The translations under genes and the position numbers were made by a program. A stretch of 64,000 nucleotides of DNA from Chitinophagales bacterium (GTDB lineage: Bacteria; Bacteroidota; Bacteroidia; Chitinophagales; Chitinophagaceae), in NCBI GenBank assembly GCA_020636495.1, contig JACJXQ010000008.1, positions 558,001-622,000 of the forward strand, written 5' to 3'. The notes below the pieces were generated by a model. It searched no databases, was not told the origin of the DNA, and saw only the letters and a list, made by a program, of their open reading frames with translations. Position 1 is the first letter of the stretch. Every line of letters begins with the position of its first letter. Positions 33,968-44,304 of the stretch are shown one piece after another.

Positions 33968-34881
33968 CAAAGTTTCTGGCAAATACCGCTTTATTTCTGA
34001 CGATAATTTTCTTACCATTCCTTGTTATCGAAGGGATAGTTACGTACAAACTCCGTAATAACTTTGTTGTTACGTTGCATAGCGATTGGCATACTCTTGA
34101 AGGGCATAATTCTGATGTATTATTTATCGGCAATAGTAGAGTATGGACACATATAGACCCTGTAGCTGTTGGATACCACATAGGTGCAAATTGCGAGGAC
34201 CTTGCCCAGGACGGGCAGAGTGTTAACATGTTATGGTGGAAATTTAAGGAGTACACTAAACACAATAAAAAGCCTAAGGAAATCTATGTGCAGGCCGATC
34301 CTGCATTTTTAAGGATCTGTTCAGAATTATACCGTCCACACAGGTTCAGGTCTTATATGTTTATGGACAGGTATGATATAGGCCCACTGAAACAACTTAA
34401 AGGTTACAAGCCCTACTACAAATACATGCCGATGTTAGCTATAGGTAAACAATCGGTCCAGTTTATCACAAACAGAACAGACAATATTATTGGGCTGGAT
34501 ACTTCGAAGGGTTTTGCCGCCCATGGGGGTATGTGGGTTGAGGGAGGAGATACCTGGTCGCGACCGGGAGATCTGCGATTTGTAAATGATGGTAGTATCG
34601 ATTACCTGGATTCATTTAAAAATTATGCGGAACAACAAGGCATTAAATGCTATTTCATATTTACGCCGGTCAGCTATCCAACCTATAGCCAAATGAGCAA
34701 TAGTATGGAGTATAAACAAGTGTTAAGCGAGCATGGCATAAATGTTGTTGATTTTAACGACGCCAGATACGATGACTCGACACTTTTCAGTAATCATATG
34801 CACCTGAATGCAAAAGGTGTAAATGTTTTTATGCAGCAACTGCTGAGCGATACCACATTGTTTCGAACATTCAGGAAGTAA
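33964..34881 (+). CDS. SGNH-hydrolase-like partner of the MBOAT protein
   Basis: A 305-residue membrane-anchored periplasmic protein. A GTG start at 33964 overlaps the MBOAT stop codon (GTGA). One N-terminal transmembrane helix (about 8-28) is followed by an SGNH-like domain: block I DVLFIGNSRVW with Ser58, and block V NHMHLNAKG with His280. The usual block-V Asp three residues before the His is Asn277, which would weaken the catalytic triad. In DltD/AlgX-type systems such partners transfer or accept acyl groups outside the membrane. The reduced triad fits the reduced MBOAT next door. Function is inferred from the pairing. Confidence 0.7.
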   Translation: MTKFLANTALFLTIIFLPFLVIEGIVTYKLRNNFVVTLHSDWHTLEGHNSDVLFIGNSRVWTHIDPVAVGYHIGANCEDLAQDGQSVNMLWWKFKEYTKHNKKPKEIYVQADPAFLRICSELYRPHRFRSYMFMDRYDIGPLKQLKGYKPYYKYMPMLAIGKQSVQFITNRTDNIIGLDTSKGFAAHGGMWVEGGDTWSRPGDLRFVNDGSIDYLDSFKNYAEQQGIKCYFIFTPVSYPTYSQMSNSMEYKQVLSEHGINVVDFNDARYDDSTLFSNHMHLNAKGVNVFMQQLLSDTTLFRTFRK

Positions 34882-34882
34882 T

Positions 34883-36193
34883 TTACCCGTCTATCCTTCT
34901 TATATCGGCCCCGAGTGCGTTCAGTCGTTCGTCTATGCGTTCGTAACCACGGTCTATTTGGTTGATGTTGTGGATGGTGCTTTTGCCATTGGCAGATAAA
35001 GCAGCTATCAGCAGTGCCACCCCTGCGCGTATATCCGGGCTGGTCATTGTAATGCCGCGTAGCGGAACCTGCCTGTCCAGGCCAATGACCACTGCACGGT
35101 GCGGATCGCAGAGTACTATCTGGGCACCCATTTCTATCAGCTTATCTACAAAGAACAAACGGCTCTCAAACATCTTCTGGTGTATCAGTGCCGTGCCTTT
35201 TGCCTGTGTAGCCACCACCAGCACTATGCTTAACAGGTCGGGTGTGAAACCCGGCCATGGATGGTCGGACACGGTCAGTATCGACCCGTCGATAAACTTC
35301 TGTATACGATAATGCTCTTGTGCCGGTATATGTATGTCATCACCGTTGATGTTCATCTGTATGCCCAGCCTGCTGAATGTTTCAGGAATAATGCCGAGGT
35401 GTTCTATGTCAGCATTTTTGATGGTCAGGTCGCTTTGTGTCATAGCTGCCAGGCCAATGAATGATCCTACCTCTATCATGTCTGCCAGCATGCGGTGTTC
35501 GCAGCCTGAAAGTTTTTCTACTCCTTCTATTATAAGCTTGTTGGAAGCGATACCGCTTACTTTAGCGCCCATGCGGTTGAGCATATGGCAAAGCTGCTGT
35601 ACATAAGGTTCGCATGCGGCATTGTAGATGGTGGTAGTGCCTTCGGTAAGCACTGCCGCCATAATGATATTAGCCGTACCTGTAACCGAGGGCTCTTCCA
35701 TAAGTATGGTAGCGCCTTTCATGTTGCTACCATCCAGCGTGAACAGGCTTTCTTCACTGTTGTAGTCAAAGTGAACACCTAGCTTTTCAAAGCCGCGTAT
35801 GTGTGTATCCAGCCTGCGGCGGCCTATCTTATCACCGCCTGGTTGAGGTATATGTGCTACTTTGTACCGCGCCAGCATAGGTCCTGCCAGCATTACAGCG
35901 CCGCGTAGTTTGGCCGATTTTTTTTTGAATGCGGGATCCACGAAGAATGAGTCATTTACATCCGTTGCCTGTAGCACTACCGTGTTGGCGCCTTTGCGTG
36001 TAACAGATACACCCATATCACCCAGTACATCTATCAGTGTATTTACATCCAGTATGTCTGGCACATTTGTAAATGTTACCTGTTGGTCAGTAAGCAATGC
36101 AGCACAAAGCACTTGTAACGCTTCGTTTTTAGCACCTTGTGCTGTTATTTCTCCATTCAGTGGTTTGCCACCCCGTATTTCAAAAGCATTCAT
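34883..36193 (-). CDS. murA: UDP-N-acetylglucosamine 1-carboxyvinyltransferase
   Basis: First committed enzyme of peptidoglycan synthesis, transferring enolpyruvate from PEP to UDP-GlcNAc. Lys22 in AQGAKNEAL is conserved. The loop that normally holds the Cys attacked by fosfomycin reads PQPGGDKIGRRRLDTH, with Asp121 in the Cys position. Such Asp variants are active and naturally fosfomycin-insensitive in Chlamydia and mycobacteria, and I believe the form is common in Bacteroidota. Length 436 is normal. Transcribed with the DUF4290 gene, which lies 14 bases upstream. Confidence 0.97.
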   Translation of the reverse strand: MNAFEIRGGKPLNGEITAQGAKNEALQVLCAALLTDQQVTFTNVPDILDVNTLIDVLGDMGVSVTRKGANTVVLQATDVNDSFFVDPAFKKKSAKLRGAVMLAGPMLARYKVAHIPQPGGDKIGRRRLDTHIRGFEKLGVHFDYNSEESLFTLDGSNMKGATILMEEPSVTGTANIIMAAVLTEGTTTIYNAACEPYVQQLCHMLNRMGAKVSGIASNKLIIEGVEKLSGCEHRMLADMIEVGSFIGLAAMTQSDLTIKNADIEHLGIIPETFSRLGIQMNINGDDIHIPAQEHYRIQKFIDGSILTVSDHPWPGFTPDLLSIVLVVATQAKGTALIHQKMFESRLFFVDKLIEMGAQIVLCDPHRAVVIGLDRQVPLRGITMTSPDIRAGVALLIAALSANGKSTIHNINQIDRGYERIDERLNALGADIRRIDG

Positions 36194-36207
36194 GATACCG
36201 GAGTTTA

Positions 36208-36873
36208 TTATTTGTTACGATTCTTAAAGTTCCTGTTATTGTTGTTACGGCCTTTATTATTGCGGTTGCCGCCCTTACGATTGTTATTGTTGCGTCCTTT
36301 GCCATTATTATTGCCACCAAAGTTTTGGCGGTTATCAAAGTACACCCTGTAGCCACCCTGCTCATAATTAAGCTTACCACCTGTAAGTACGGATAGCTCG
36401 TTGCGTATCATATCATCATGTACGGGCTCGCGGTGCCAGTTGATATAGGCCAGCTTCATGTAATAACCAATAAGCTGGGTAAGGCTCTGACGTTTTTCTT
36501 CGTCTGTTTCTGCCATGGCTTTTTGTATTACAGCATCCAGGTTCTTACCGAAGTGCCTTACTGATATCTTTGTTTGAGGATAAGGTACCGGGTCAGGCTT
36601 TTTGAACATCTCCTCGGCCGTTGGTGGCGGGTAAGGGCAGTCAACATCCAGTTTGAAATCAGACATCAGGTACAGGTGGTCCCACAGTTTGTGTTTATAG
36701 TCTTCCATCACCTTAAGCCCGGGGTTGAGGGTGCTCATCAGTTCTATCAGCATTTCCGCGTACCGGGTACGGTTCTCTTTGTCTTTAATGGTCAGCATAT
36801 AGTCTACCATTTTCTGCACATTTCTTCCGTATTCAGACATCAGCAATTTGCTGCGCGTAGTATTATATTCCAT
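36208..36873 (-). CDS. DUF4290 protein with Asn/Arg/Gly/Lys-rich tail
   Basis: A 221-residue protein of the DUF4290 family of Bacteroidota, all-helical over residues 1-165 (EYNTTRSKLLMSEYGRNVQK, then a WDHLYLMSDF segment). Residues from about 180 to the end are low-complexity, composed of Asn, Gly, Arg and Lys with repeats of NNNR, NNNGKGR and RNNKGR, typical of a flexible nucleic-acid or RNA-binding tail. It is the first gene of a two-gene transcript with murA. This linkage to murA hints at a growth-linked role, but no function is known to me. Confidence 0.88.
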   Translation of the reverse strand: MEYNTTRSKLLMSEYGRNVQKMVDYMLTIKDKENRTRYAEMLIELMSTLNPGLKVMEDYKHKLWDHLYLMSDFKLDVDCPYPPPTAEEMFKKPDPVPYPQTKISVRHFGKNLDAVIQKAMAETDEEKRQSLTQLIGYYMKLAYINWHREPVHDDMIRNELSVLTGGKLNYEQGGYRVYFDNRQNFGGNNNGKGRNNNNRKGGNRNNKGRNNNNRNFKNRNK

Positions 36874-37152
36874 TGTTTAAGTAAAAATTCAAAAAATTAA
36901 TAAAAGCTACGCATATCGAGCGTAGTAATTGTAAAAGCGTAATGATTGAATGTATTTGCAAGTTTTGCCCTGAAAAAGGAGGGATGGACAATATTGCGGG
37001 GGTACGCTTGTGCAAATATAGGAAAATTTCAAAAGCCTGAGTTGGTTGGTGTGTGTTGAAATATGAGCGGGTAAAATTTATATATTACCAGAGAAATTTA
37101 ACCCCTTTCAAAACCGATATCCAATTATTACCTTAGCAGCTTAGTAAGAATC

Positions 37153-37941
37153 ATGTTATTATTAGATCTGGCAGGGAAAAACGCATTGGTGGCGGGTAGT
37201 ACGCAGGGCATTGGCTTTGCTGCTGCATCTGAACTGGCCGAACTGGGTGCTAACTGCACGCTTATTTCCCGAAATGAGGAGTCTCTTAAAACAGCTGTAA
37301 GCAAGCTGGACAGTACAAAAGGGCAAAAACACAGCTACCTGGTGGCAGATTTCAGTCACCCGGAGCAGGTACGGGAAACGGTGAATGCCTTTGTGCAGGA
37401 AAATACGATACACATTTTAGTAAATAACAGTGGTGGCCCGCCGGCCGGACTGGCTTCCGACTCTACGGTAGCACAGTTTGAGGCTGCTTTTCAGCAGCAT
37501 TTAGTGTGCAACCATATATTAGCTACAGCCTGTATGGTGGGTATGAAGGCAGCCGGCTACGGTCGTATCATTAATATTATCTCTACCTCGGTAAAAATAC
37601 CATTGAAGGGGCTGGGGGTATCCAATACCATACGCGGGGCTGTCGCGTCATGGGCCAAAACCATGGCCAATGAGCTGGGTAAATACGGTATTACCGTAAA
37701 TAATGTGTTGCCCGGTGCTACAGGTACAGCAAGACTGGAATCTATAATCAATAATAAATCGGCCAAAACAGGTACTGGTAAGGAAGAGGTAGAAAAAGAG
37801 ATGCTGGAGGAGATACCTGCCGGGCGTTTTGGCAAACCCGGGGAGATAGCCGCGATGGTGGCATTTCTTGCTACGCCTGCAGCGGCTTATGTAAACGGTA
37901 CCAGCATACCTGTGGACGGCGGCAGAACGGGTTCTATATAA
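37153..37941 (+). CDS. SDR-family oxidoreductase lacking the catalytic Tyr and Lys
   Basis: Classical SDR fold, 262 residues. The nucleotide site VAGSTQGIG (about 13-21) and the NNSGG motif are present, as is Ser144 of the catalytic set. But the YxxxK motif is absent: the residues 13 and 17 positions after Ser144 are Ser157 and Arg161, in GVSNTIRGAVASW. A C-terminal NGTSIPVDGGRTG is typical. It may bind NAD(P)H yet have little or altered reductase activity. I recall similar SNTIR-type relatives in Bacteroidota, so it may be a real subfamily. It stands alone before the respiratory operon. Confidence 0.85.
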   Translation: MLLLDLAGKNALVAGSTQGIGFAAASELAELGANCTLISRNEESLKTAVSKLDSTKGQKHSYLVADFSHPEQVRETVNAFVQENTIHILVNNSGGPPAGLASDSTVAQFEAAFQQHLVCNHILATACMVGMKAAGYGRIINIISTSVKIPLKGLGVSNTIRGAVASWAKTMANELGKYGITVNNVLPGATGTARLESIINNKSAKTGTGKEEVEKEMLEEIPAGRFGKPGEIAAMVAFLATPAAAYVNGTSIPVDGGRTGSI

Positions 37942-38023
37942 TTATAGAAACATTTGATATACAGAGTGGCAATATTTTGTCATTGTTAATAAAAAATATA
38001 TTAATGCGAGGTGCGGTTTTCAG

Positions 38024-38055
38024 GTGACAAAAAAGTGACAATGACACATTGTCAC
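38024..38055. promoter_or_regulatory. Candidate operator upstream of the actA operon
   Basis: GTGACAA occurs at 38024 and 38035, eleven bases apart. The second forms a perfect inverted repeat, GTGACAATG / CATTGTCAC (38035-38043 and 38047-38055) with a three-base spacer. This is the shape of a CRP/FNR-type site but does not match either exact consensus. It lies about 130 bases before the first gene of the respiratory operon, so it may regulate it. Repeats seen; regulator inferred. Confidence 0.5.
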
Positions 38056-38188
38056 AATTAAAATATCGGCTGAAAGCCTTGCCAGTATTGACAAACATTT
38101 TTTAACAAATGTGTATAAACTTTGGGCAGAGTGTTGTAGTTTTGCCTCACTTTATCAAAAAGGAACGTTAATTTTCAAATTTATCTAC

Positions 38189-39454
38189 GTGTCAGAATCA
38201 ATTAAGCCGTTGTTCCGGAAAATTGCTACCAGCACTTTCGCTATAATAATCGCAATTTTTGCTTGTGTAAGCTCAGCCTACGCGCAGCCGGATGGTAAAG
38301 CATTGTTTCAATCCAATTGTGCCAGTTGCCACAACCCCTATAAGGACGCTACCGGTCCTGCGCTGAATGGCGTGGATAGCCGTGTGCCCAGCAAGGAGTG
38401 GTTATACGATTGGGTACATAACTCAGCTTCAGTAATAGCCAGTGGTGACAAGTATGCCAATGACCTGTATAAGAAATGGGGCATGACGGCTATGACGGGT
38501 TTCCCAGGCCTGAGCGAAGAGGAGATTGACGCGATAGTTACTTATGTAAATCTGCCTCCTCCTGCAGCACCTGTTGCTGGTCCAACAACATCAGGTGAGC
38601 CTGCAAAGGACAACAGCTGGTTGTATTCAGTTGTTACCATTGTATTATTACTGTTCACGCTGATACTGTGGAGGATCAACCATGCATTACGCAGGGTAGC
38701 TTTCGAAAAGCAAGGCATTCCTAATCAGAAGGAGATACCGATGTATCGCAACAAGGTATTCATCGCTATCGCAGTGGTATTGTTATTTATAGGTGCCGGT
38801 TACTGGGTGGTAAATGGCTCTGTGAATGCGGGCCGCCAGCAGAACTACATGCCTGAGCAACCAATATTCTACTCTCACAAAGTACACGCAGGTGTAAACC
38901 AGATCAACTGTTTATACTGCCACGCGGGTGCTGAAAAGAGTAAGCACGCTATGGTGCCCTCTCCGAACATTTGTATGAACTGTCACAAGTCTATCAGTGA
39001 GTATACAGGTGATCCGCTGCACACATACGAAGGTAAAGAGATAGACGGTACCGCAGAGATACACAAGCTGTATGAATATGCTGGTTGGAACCTGGAGAAA
39101 AAAGACTACAACCGCGACACGGATGGCAATATCCTTGCTAAACCTATTGAGTGGGTTAAGATACACAACCTGCCTGACCACGTTTACTTTAACCACTCAC
39201 AGCACGTGAAAGTTGGTAAAGTAGCTTGTCAGCGTTGCCATGGTGGTATCCAGACCATGGATGAGGTTTACCAGTTCGCGCCACTGTCTATGGGCTGGTG
39301 TGTCAACTGTCACCGCGAAACAGAAGTACAATTCGCTGATAACAATTACTATAGCATATTTGAAAAATACCACGAAGAGATCAAAGCAGGCAAGCGTTCA
39401 GGCGTTACTGTAGAAGATATTGGTGGTACTGAATGTCAGAAATGCCACTATTAA
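38189..39454 (+). CDS. actA: ActA-type multihaem cytochrome c of alternative complex III, fused to a monohaem domain
   Basis: Electron-transfer subunit of alternative complex III, which oxidises menaquinol and reduces cytochrome c or the oxidase. Six CxxCH haem motifs are visible: CASCH, CLYCH, CMNCH, CQRCH, CVNCH and CQKCH. The first lies in a separate N-terminal cytochrome c domain with its own signal peptide, followed by a Pro/Ala-rich linker and two transmembrane helices, then the pentahaem part. I chose GTG 38189, which gives MSESIKPLFRKIATST and a good signal peptide; a longer frame from GTG 38111 is unlikely. First gene of the operon. Confidence 0.9.
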   Translation: MSESIKPLFRKIATSTFAIIIAIFACVSSAYAQPDGKALFQSNCASCHNPYKDATGPALNGVDSRVPSKEWLYDWVHNSASVIASGDKYANDLYKKWGMTAMTGFPGLSEEEIDAIVTYVNLPPPAAPVAGPTTSGEPAKDNSWLYSVVTIVLLLFTLILWRINHALRRVAFEKQGIPNQKEIPMYRNKVFIAIAVVLLFIGAGYWVVNGSVNAGRQQNYMPEQPIFYSHKVHAGVNQINCLYCHAGAEKSKHAMVPSPNICMNCHKSISEYTGDPLHTYEGKEIDGTAEIHKLYEYAGWNLEKKDYNRDTDGNILAKPIEWVKIHNLPDHVYFNHSQHVKVGKVACQRCHGGIQTMDEVYQFAPLSMGWCVNCHRETEVQFADNNYYSIFEKYHEEIKAGKRSGVTVEDIGGTECQKCHY

Positions 39455-39515
39455 TTGTAGTTTGATTATAATATAAAAATTATTCGGAACCATTAATTAG
39501 ACCGAATCGAGCAAT

Positions 39516-42500
39516 ATGAGTCAAAAACAATATTGGAAGGGACTTGAAGAACTGAATGATACTGCTGCCCACAGGGAAGCGGTTGAAAACGAGTTCAAAG
39601 AAGATTTACCGTACGATCTGAACGGTAAACTACTTGATGCAACAACGCCCCGCCGCGACTTTTTGAAATATCTGGGATTCAGTACAGCAGCAGCTACTTT
39701 GGCTGCCAGTTGCGAAATGCCCGTGCGTAAAGTGATTCCTTATGCGATAAAGCCTGAGGAAATAGTGCCGGGTGTAGCAAATTACTATGCTTCTACATTC
39801 GTAGATGGCGGTGATTATTGCCCGGTTGTTATCAAAACCCGTGATGGCCGCCCGATAAAAGTAGAGGGTAACGAAAAATCATCTATTACATGGGGTGGTA
39901 CTTCTGCACGTGTGCAGGCATCTGTACTGAACCTGTATGATAATGCGCGTCTGCGTCAGCCTTATGCAGAAGGTAAGGAAGCTACCTTTGAAGCTATTGA
40001 CCGCATGATAAAAGATGGCCTGGCAGGCAATGGTAAAGAAGCATACCTGCTTACTTCAACCATTATCAGCCCGACCACAAAAGACGTAATTGCAAAATTC
40101 TTAGCCAAATATCCTAATGCAAAGCATGTAGTGTACGATCCGATATCATACTCAGGTATGCTATTGGCCAACGAAGCCAGCTATGGCAAACGCACACTGC
40201 CTACTTATCATATGGATAAGGCAGATACTATCGTGAGCCTCGGCGCAGATTTTCTGGGTACATGGCTTACTCCGATAGAATTTGCAAAGCAATACAGCAA
40301 AGGCCGTAAGGTGAGTGCTAAAAACCTGAAGATGTCTAAGCACTACCAGGTAGAGGCGATGCACACTATTACCGGTGCCAAAGCTGACATGCGTGCTACC
40401 TGCCGCCCATCTCAAATGGGCCAGATAGCTGCAGCACTGTACAACGCTGTAGTAAATGGCGCTAAACCAAACCTGGGTACGGACAAACTGAATGAAACAA
40501 TAACAAAAGCGGCGGCTGACCTGAAAAAAGGTAACGGATTGGTTGTTTGCGGTTCAAACAATATGGATATACAGTTGATAGTGAATGCTATCAACGCTAA
40601 TATAGGTGCTAACGGTACTACCATTAACTGGGCAGTGACCAGCAACAATAAACAAGGTATCGACTCTGATATGGTAGCTCTGACAGAAGCCATGAAGAGT
40701 GGTAATGTTGGTGCATTACTGATACACGGTGTAAACCCTGTATACGACTATTTTGATGGTGCCAAATTTGGCGAAAGCCTTAAAAATGTAGCCGTATCTG
40801 TTTCCTTCGCAGACCGTTGGGACGAAACAGCACAGGCTTGTAAGTATGTTGTTCCAGACAACAACTACTTAGAGAGTTGGGGAGATGCCGAACCTAAAAC
40901 AGGTTATTTCAGCCTGATGCAGCCAGGCATAGCTCCACTGTTCAAAACACGTGCATTCCAGGACAGCCTGTTAACATGGGCTGATGCCGGTATGACCTAT
41001 GGTGATTACTGGAAGAACTACTGGAGTAGTAAACTGGGTGGCCAGCACAACCTGGACATGGCATTGATGGATGGTGTTATTGAGCCAACAGGCGATATGC
41101 CGATAGCAGGTATCACTTTTACCGGCAATGCTGAAGGTGCTCTGTCTATTGTACAGCCATCTAAGCCACTGGAAGGAAAAGAACTGGTTGTTTATCAGAA
41201 AATATCTATCGGGCATGGCGGTGCATGGAGTAATAACCCGTGGCTGCAGGAGATGCCAGACCCCATAACAAAAGCAACCTGGGATAACTATGTATGTGTT
41301 TCGCCTAAAACGGCTAAAGACATGGACGAAGAGTTGACCAGCATTACAGAAGTTGTTAATGCCAAGCGTGTAGTAAAACTGACTACTGCTAACGGTCAGA
41401 CCATAGAATTACCGATCGTGGTAGTTCCGGGTATGCACAACGATGTAGTAGCCGTAGCTGTTGGTTATGGCCGCGACGCAAAAGTTGGTATGGCTGCGCG
41501 TAGTGGTGTAGATAAATTTGGCAAAGAAATAGGCGGTAAGAATGCTTATCCGTTGGTCTCATTCAACGGTAAGACATTTGACTACGGTGGTGCTGTTACA
41601 GTTGAAAAAACTGCAAATACACACGATGTTGCCATTACACAAACCCACCACAGCTACGAAGCCCGTCCTATTATCCACGAATATACATTGGAGGAGTTCA
41701 GCAAAGAGCCTGAGCACCTGCTGAATACACGTAAAGAAGAATTAGAACATTATGCACACCTGCCATGGGAGCATGGTAGCGATGAACACAAAGGTGGGCA
41801 CGCTGCTGCGCCAATGGCCGATCATAATGCTGATAACTGGGAAGACGATTATCGTAAGAATGGTACCCTGTACCCTGTATACGACCACCCGGGTATCCAC
41901 TGGGGTATGTCTATCGACCTGACCAGCTGTATTGGTTGCGGTGCTTGCGTAATGGGTTGCCAGGCCGAGAACAACGTATCAGTGGTAGGTAAAACACACG
42001 TACTGAAATCGCAGGAAATGCACTGGATACGCATCGATCGCTATTTCAGTGGTATGCCTGAAGATCCGGACAGCATTCAGACAGTATTCCAGCCGATGAT
42101 GTGCCAGCACTGTGACAACGCTCCTTGTGAGAACGTTTGCCCTGTTAACGCAACCAACCACAGTAGCGAAGGTCTGAACCAAATGGCTTATAACCGTTGT
42201 ATCGGTACTAAATATTGCGCAAACAACTGTCCGTACAAAGTACGTCACTTCAACTGGATGGATTGGAACGGTGCTGACTCATTTGCAGACAACCTGTATG
42301 AGGACTACCGCCGTGATGATATGAACAGCGACCTGACACGTATGGTATTGAATCCTGACGTGACAGTACGTAGCCGTGGTGTGATGGAAAAATGTAGCTT
42401 CTGCGTTCAGCGCCTGCAGGAAGGTAAACTGGCAGCGAAGAAAGATGGTACTCCGTTGAAAGATGGTGTAGTGCGTACCGCTTGCCAGCAGGCATGCCCT

Positions 42501-42710
42501 ACTGACGCGATCGTATTCGGTAACGTGAACGATAAGAACAGCGCGATATACAAATTGCGCAAGCAGGAGCAGAAAGAGCGTGTAAACTACGTTCTGGAGC
42601 AGATACACACATTGCCAAACGTTAACTATCTGTCATTGATACGTAACACGGATAAGATAGTAGCCGGCGATATGGATGCGGACAAAATGGTAAGTCCATT
42701 GATGTTTTAA
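39516..42710 (+). CDS. actB: ActB iron-sulfur/molybdopterin-like subunit of alternative complex III
   Basis: A 1064-residue fusion. The N-terminus has a twin-arginine signal (TTPRRDFLKYLGF, Arg46/47) followed by LAASC, where Cys66 may be lipidated. Residues of about 75-700 are a molybdopterin-oxidoreductase-like domain that binds no molybdenum in known ACIII. The C-terminal domain (from about 790) holds four ferredoxin-type cysteine sets: CIGCGACVMGC, CQHCDNAPCENVC, CIGTKYCANNC and CSFCVQ with CQQACP, for three 4Fe-4S and one 3Fe-4S cluster. It passes electrons from the quinol site in ActC to the haems. Confidence 0.95.
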   Translation: MSQKQYWKGLEELNDTAAHREAVENEFKEDLPYDLNGKLLDATTPRRDFLKYLGFSTAAATLAASCEMPVRKVIPYAIKPEEIVPGVANYYASTFVDGGDYCPVVIKTRDGRPIKVEGNEKSSITWGGTSARVQASVLNLYDNARLRQPYAEGKEATFEAIDRMIKDGLAGNGKEAYLLTSTIISPTTKDVIAKFLAKYPNAKHVVYDPISYSGMLLANEASYGKRTLPTYHMDKADTIVSLGADFLGTWLTPIEFAKQYSKGRKVSAKNLKMSKHYQVEAMHTITGAKADMRATCRPSQMGQIAAALYNAVVNGAKPNLGTDKLNETITKAAADLKKGNGLVVCGSNNMDIQLIVNAINANIGANGTTINWAVTSNNKQGIDSDMVALTEAMKSGNVGALLIHGVNPVYDYFDGAKFGESLKNVAVSVSFADRWDETAQACKYVVPDNNYLESWGDAEPKTGYFSLMQPGIAPLFKTRAFQDSLLTWADAGMTYGDYWKNYWSSKLGGQHNLDMALMDGVIEPTGDMPIAGITFTGNAEGALSIVQPSKPLEGKELVVYQKISIGHGGAWSNNPWLQEMPDPITKATWDNYVCVSPKTAKDMDEELTSITEVVNAKRVVKLTTANGQTIELPIVVVPGMHNDVVAVAVGYGRDAKVGMAARSGVDKFGKEIGGKNAYPLVSFNGKTFDYGGAVTVEKTANTHDVAITQTHHSYEARPIIHEYTLEEFSKEPEHLLNTRKEELEHYAHLPWEHGSDEHKGGHAAAPMADHNADNWEDDYRKNGTLYPVYDHPGIHWGMSIDLTSCIGCGACVMGCQAENNVSVVGKTHVLKSQEMHWIRIDRYFSGMPEDPDSIQTVFQPMMCQHCDNAPCENVCPVNATNHSSEGLNQMAYNRCIGTKYCANNCPYKVRHFNWMDWNGADSFADNLYEDYRRDDMNSDLTRMVLNPDVTVRSRGVMEKCSFCVQRLQEGKLAAKKDGTPLKDGVVRTACQQACPTDAIVFGNVNDKNSAIYKLRKQEQKERVNYVLEQIHTLPNVNYLSLIRNTDKIVAGDMDADKMVSPLMF

Positions 42711-42774
42711 TTGAACGTTGAATAATTAGCGAAAGCTATTAATATATTTTAAAAGATATTACTAATTACGTGCT

Positions 42775-44205
<1,431 letters not shown>

Positions 44206-44304
44206 AATGAATGCAGGGCTCGCTCTGGCTTGTCCGGTAAATGAAATAAAGTTTTTTTGAACATTGCCCCTGTGGCTAACTGTCAAATTGAATAATTAAT
44301 AAAA

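Noticed and set aside
39516..42710. Formate dehydrogenase or polysulfide reductase catalytic subunit
   Set aside because: The order actABCDEF, the fused ferredoxin domain and the multihaem ActA identify alternative complex III.
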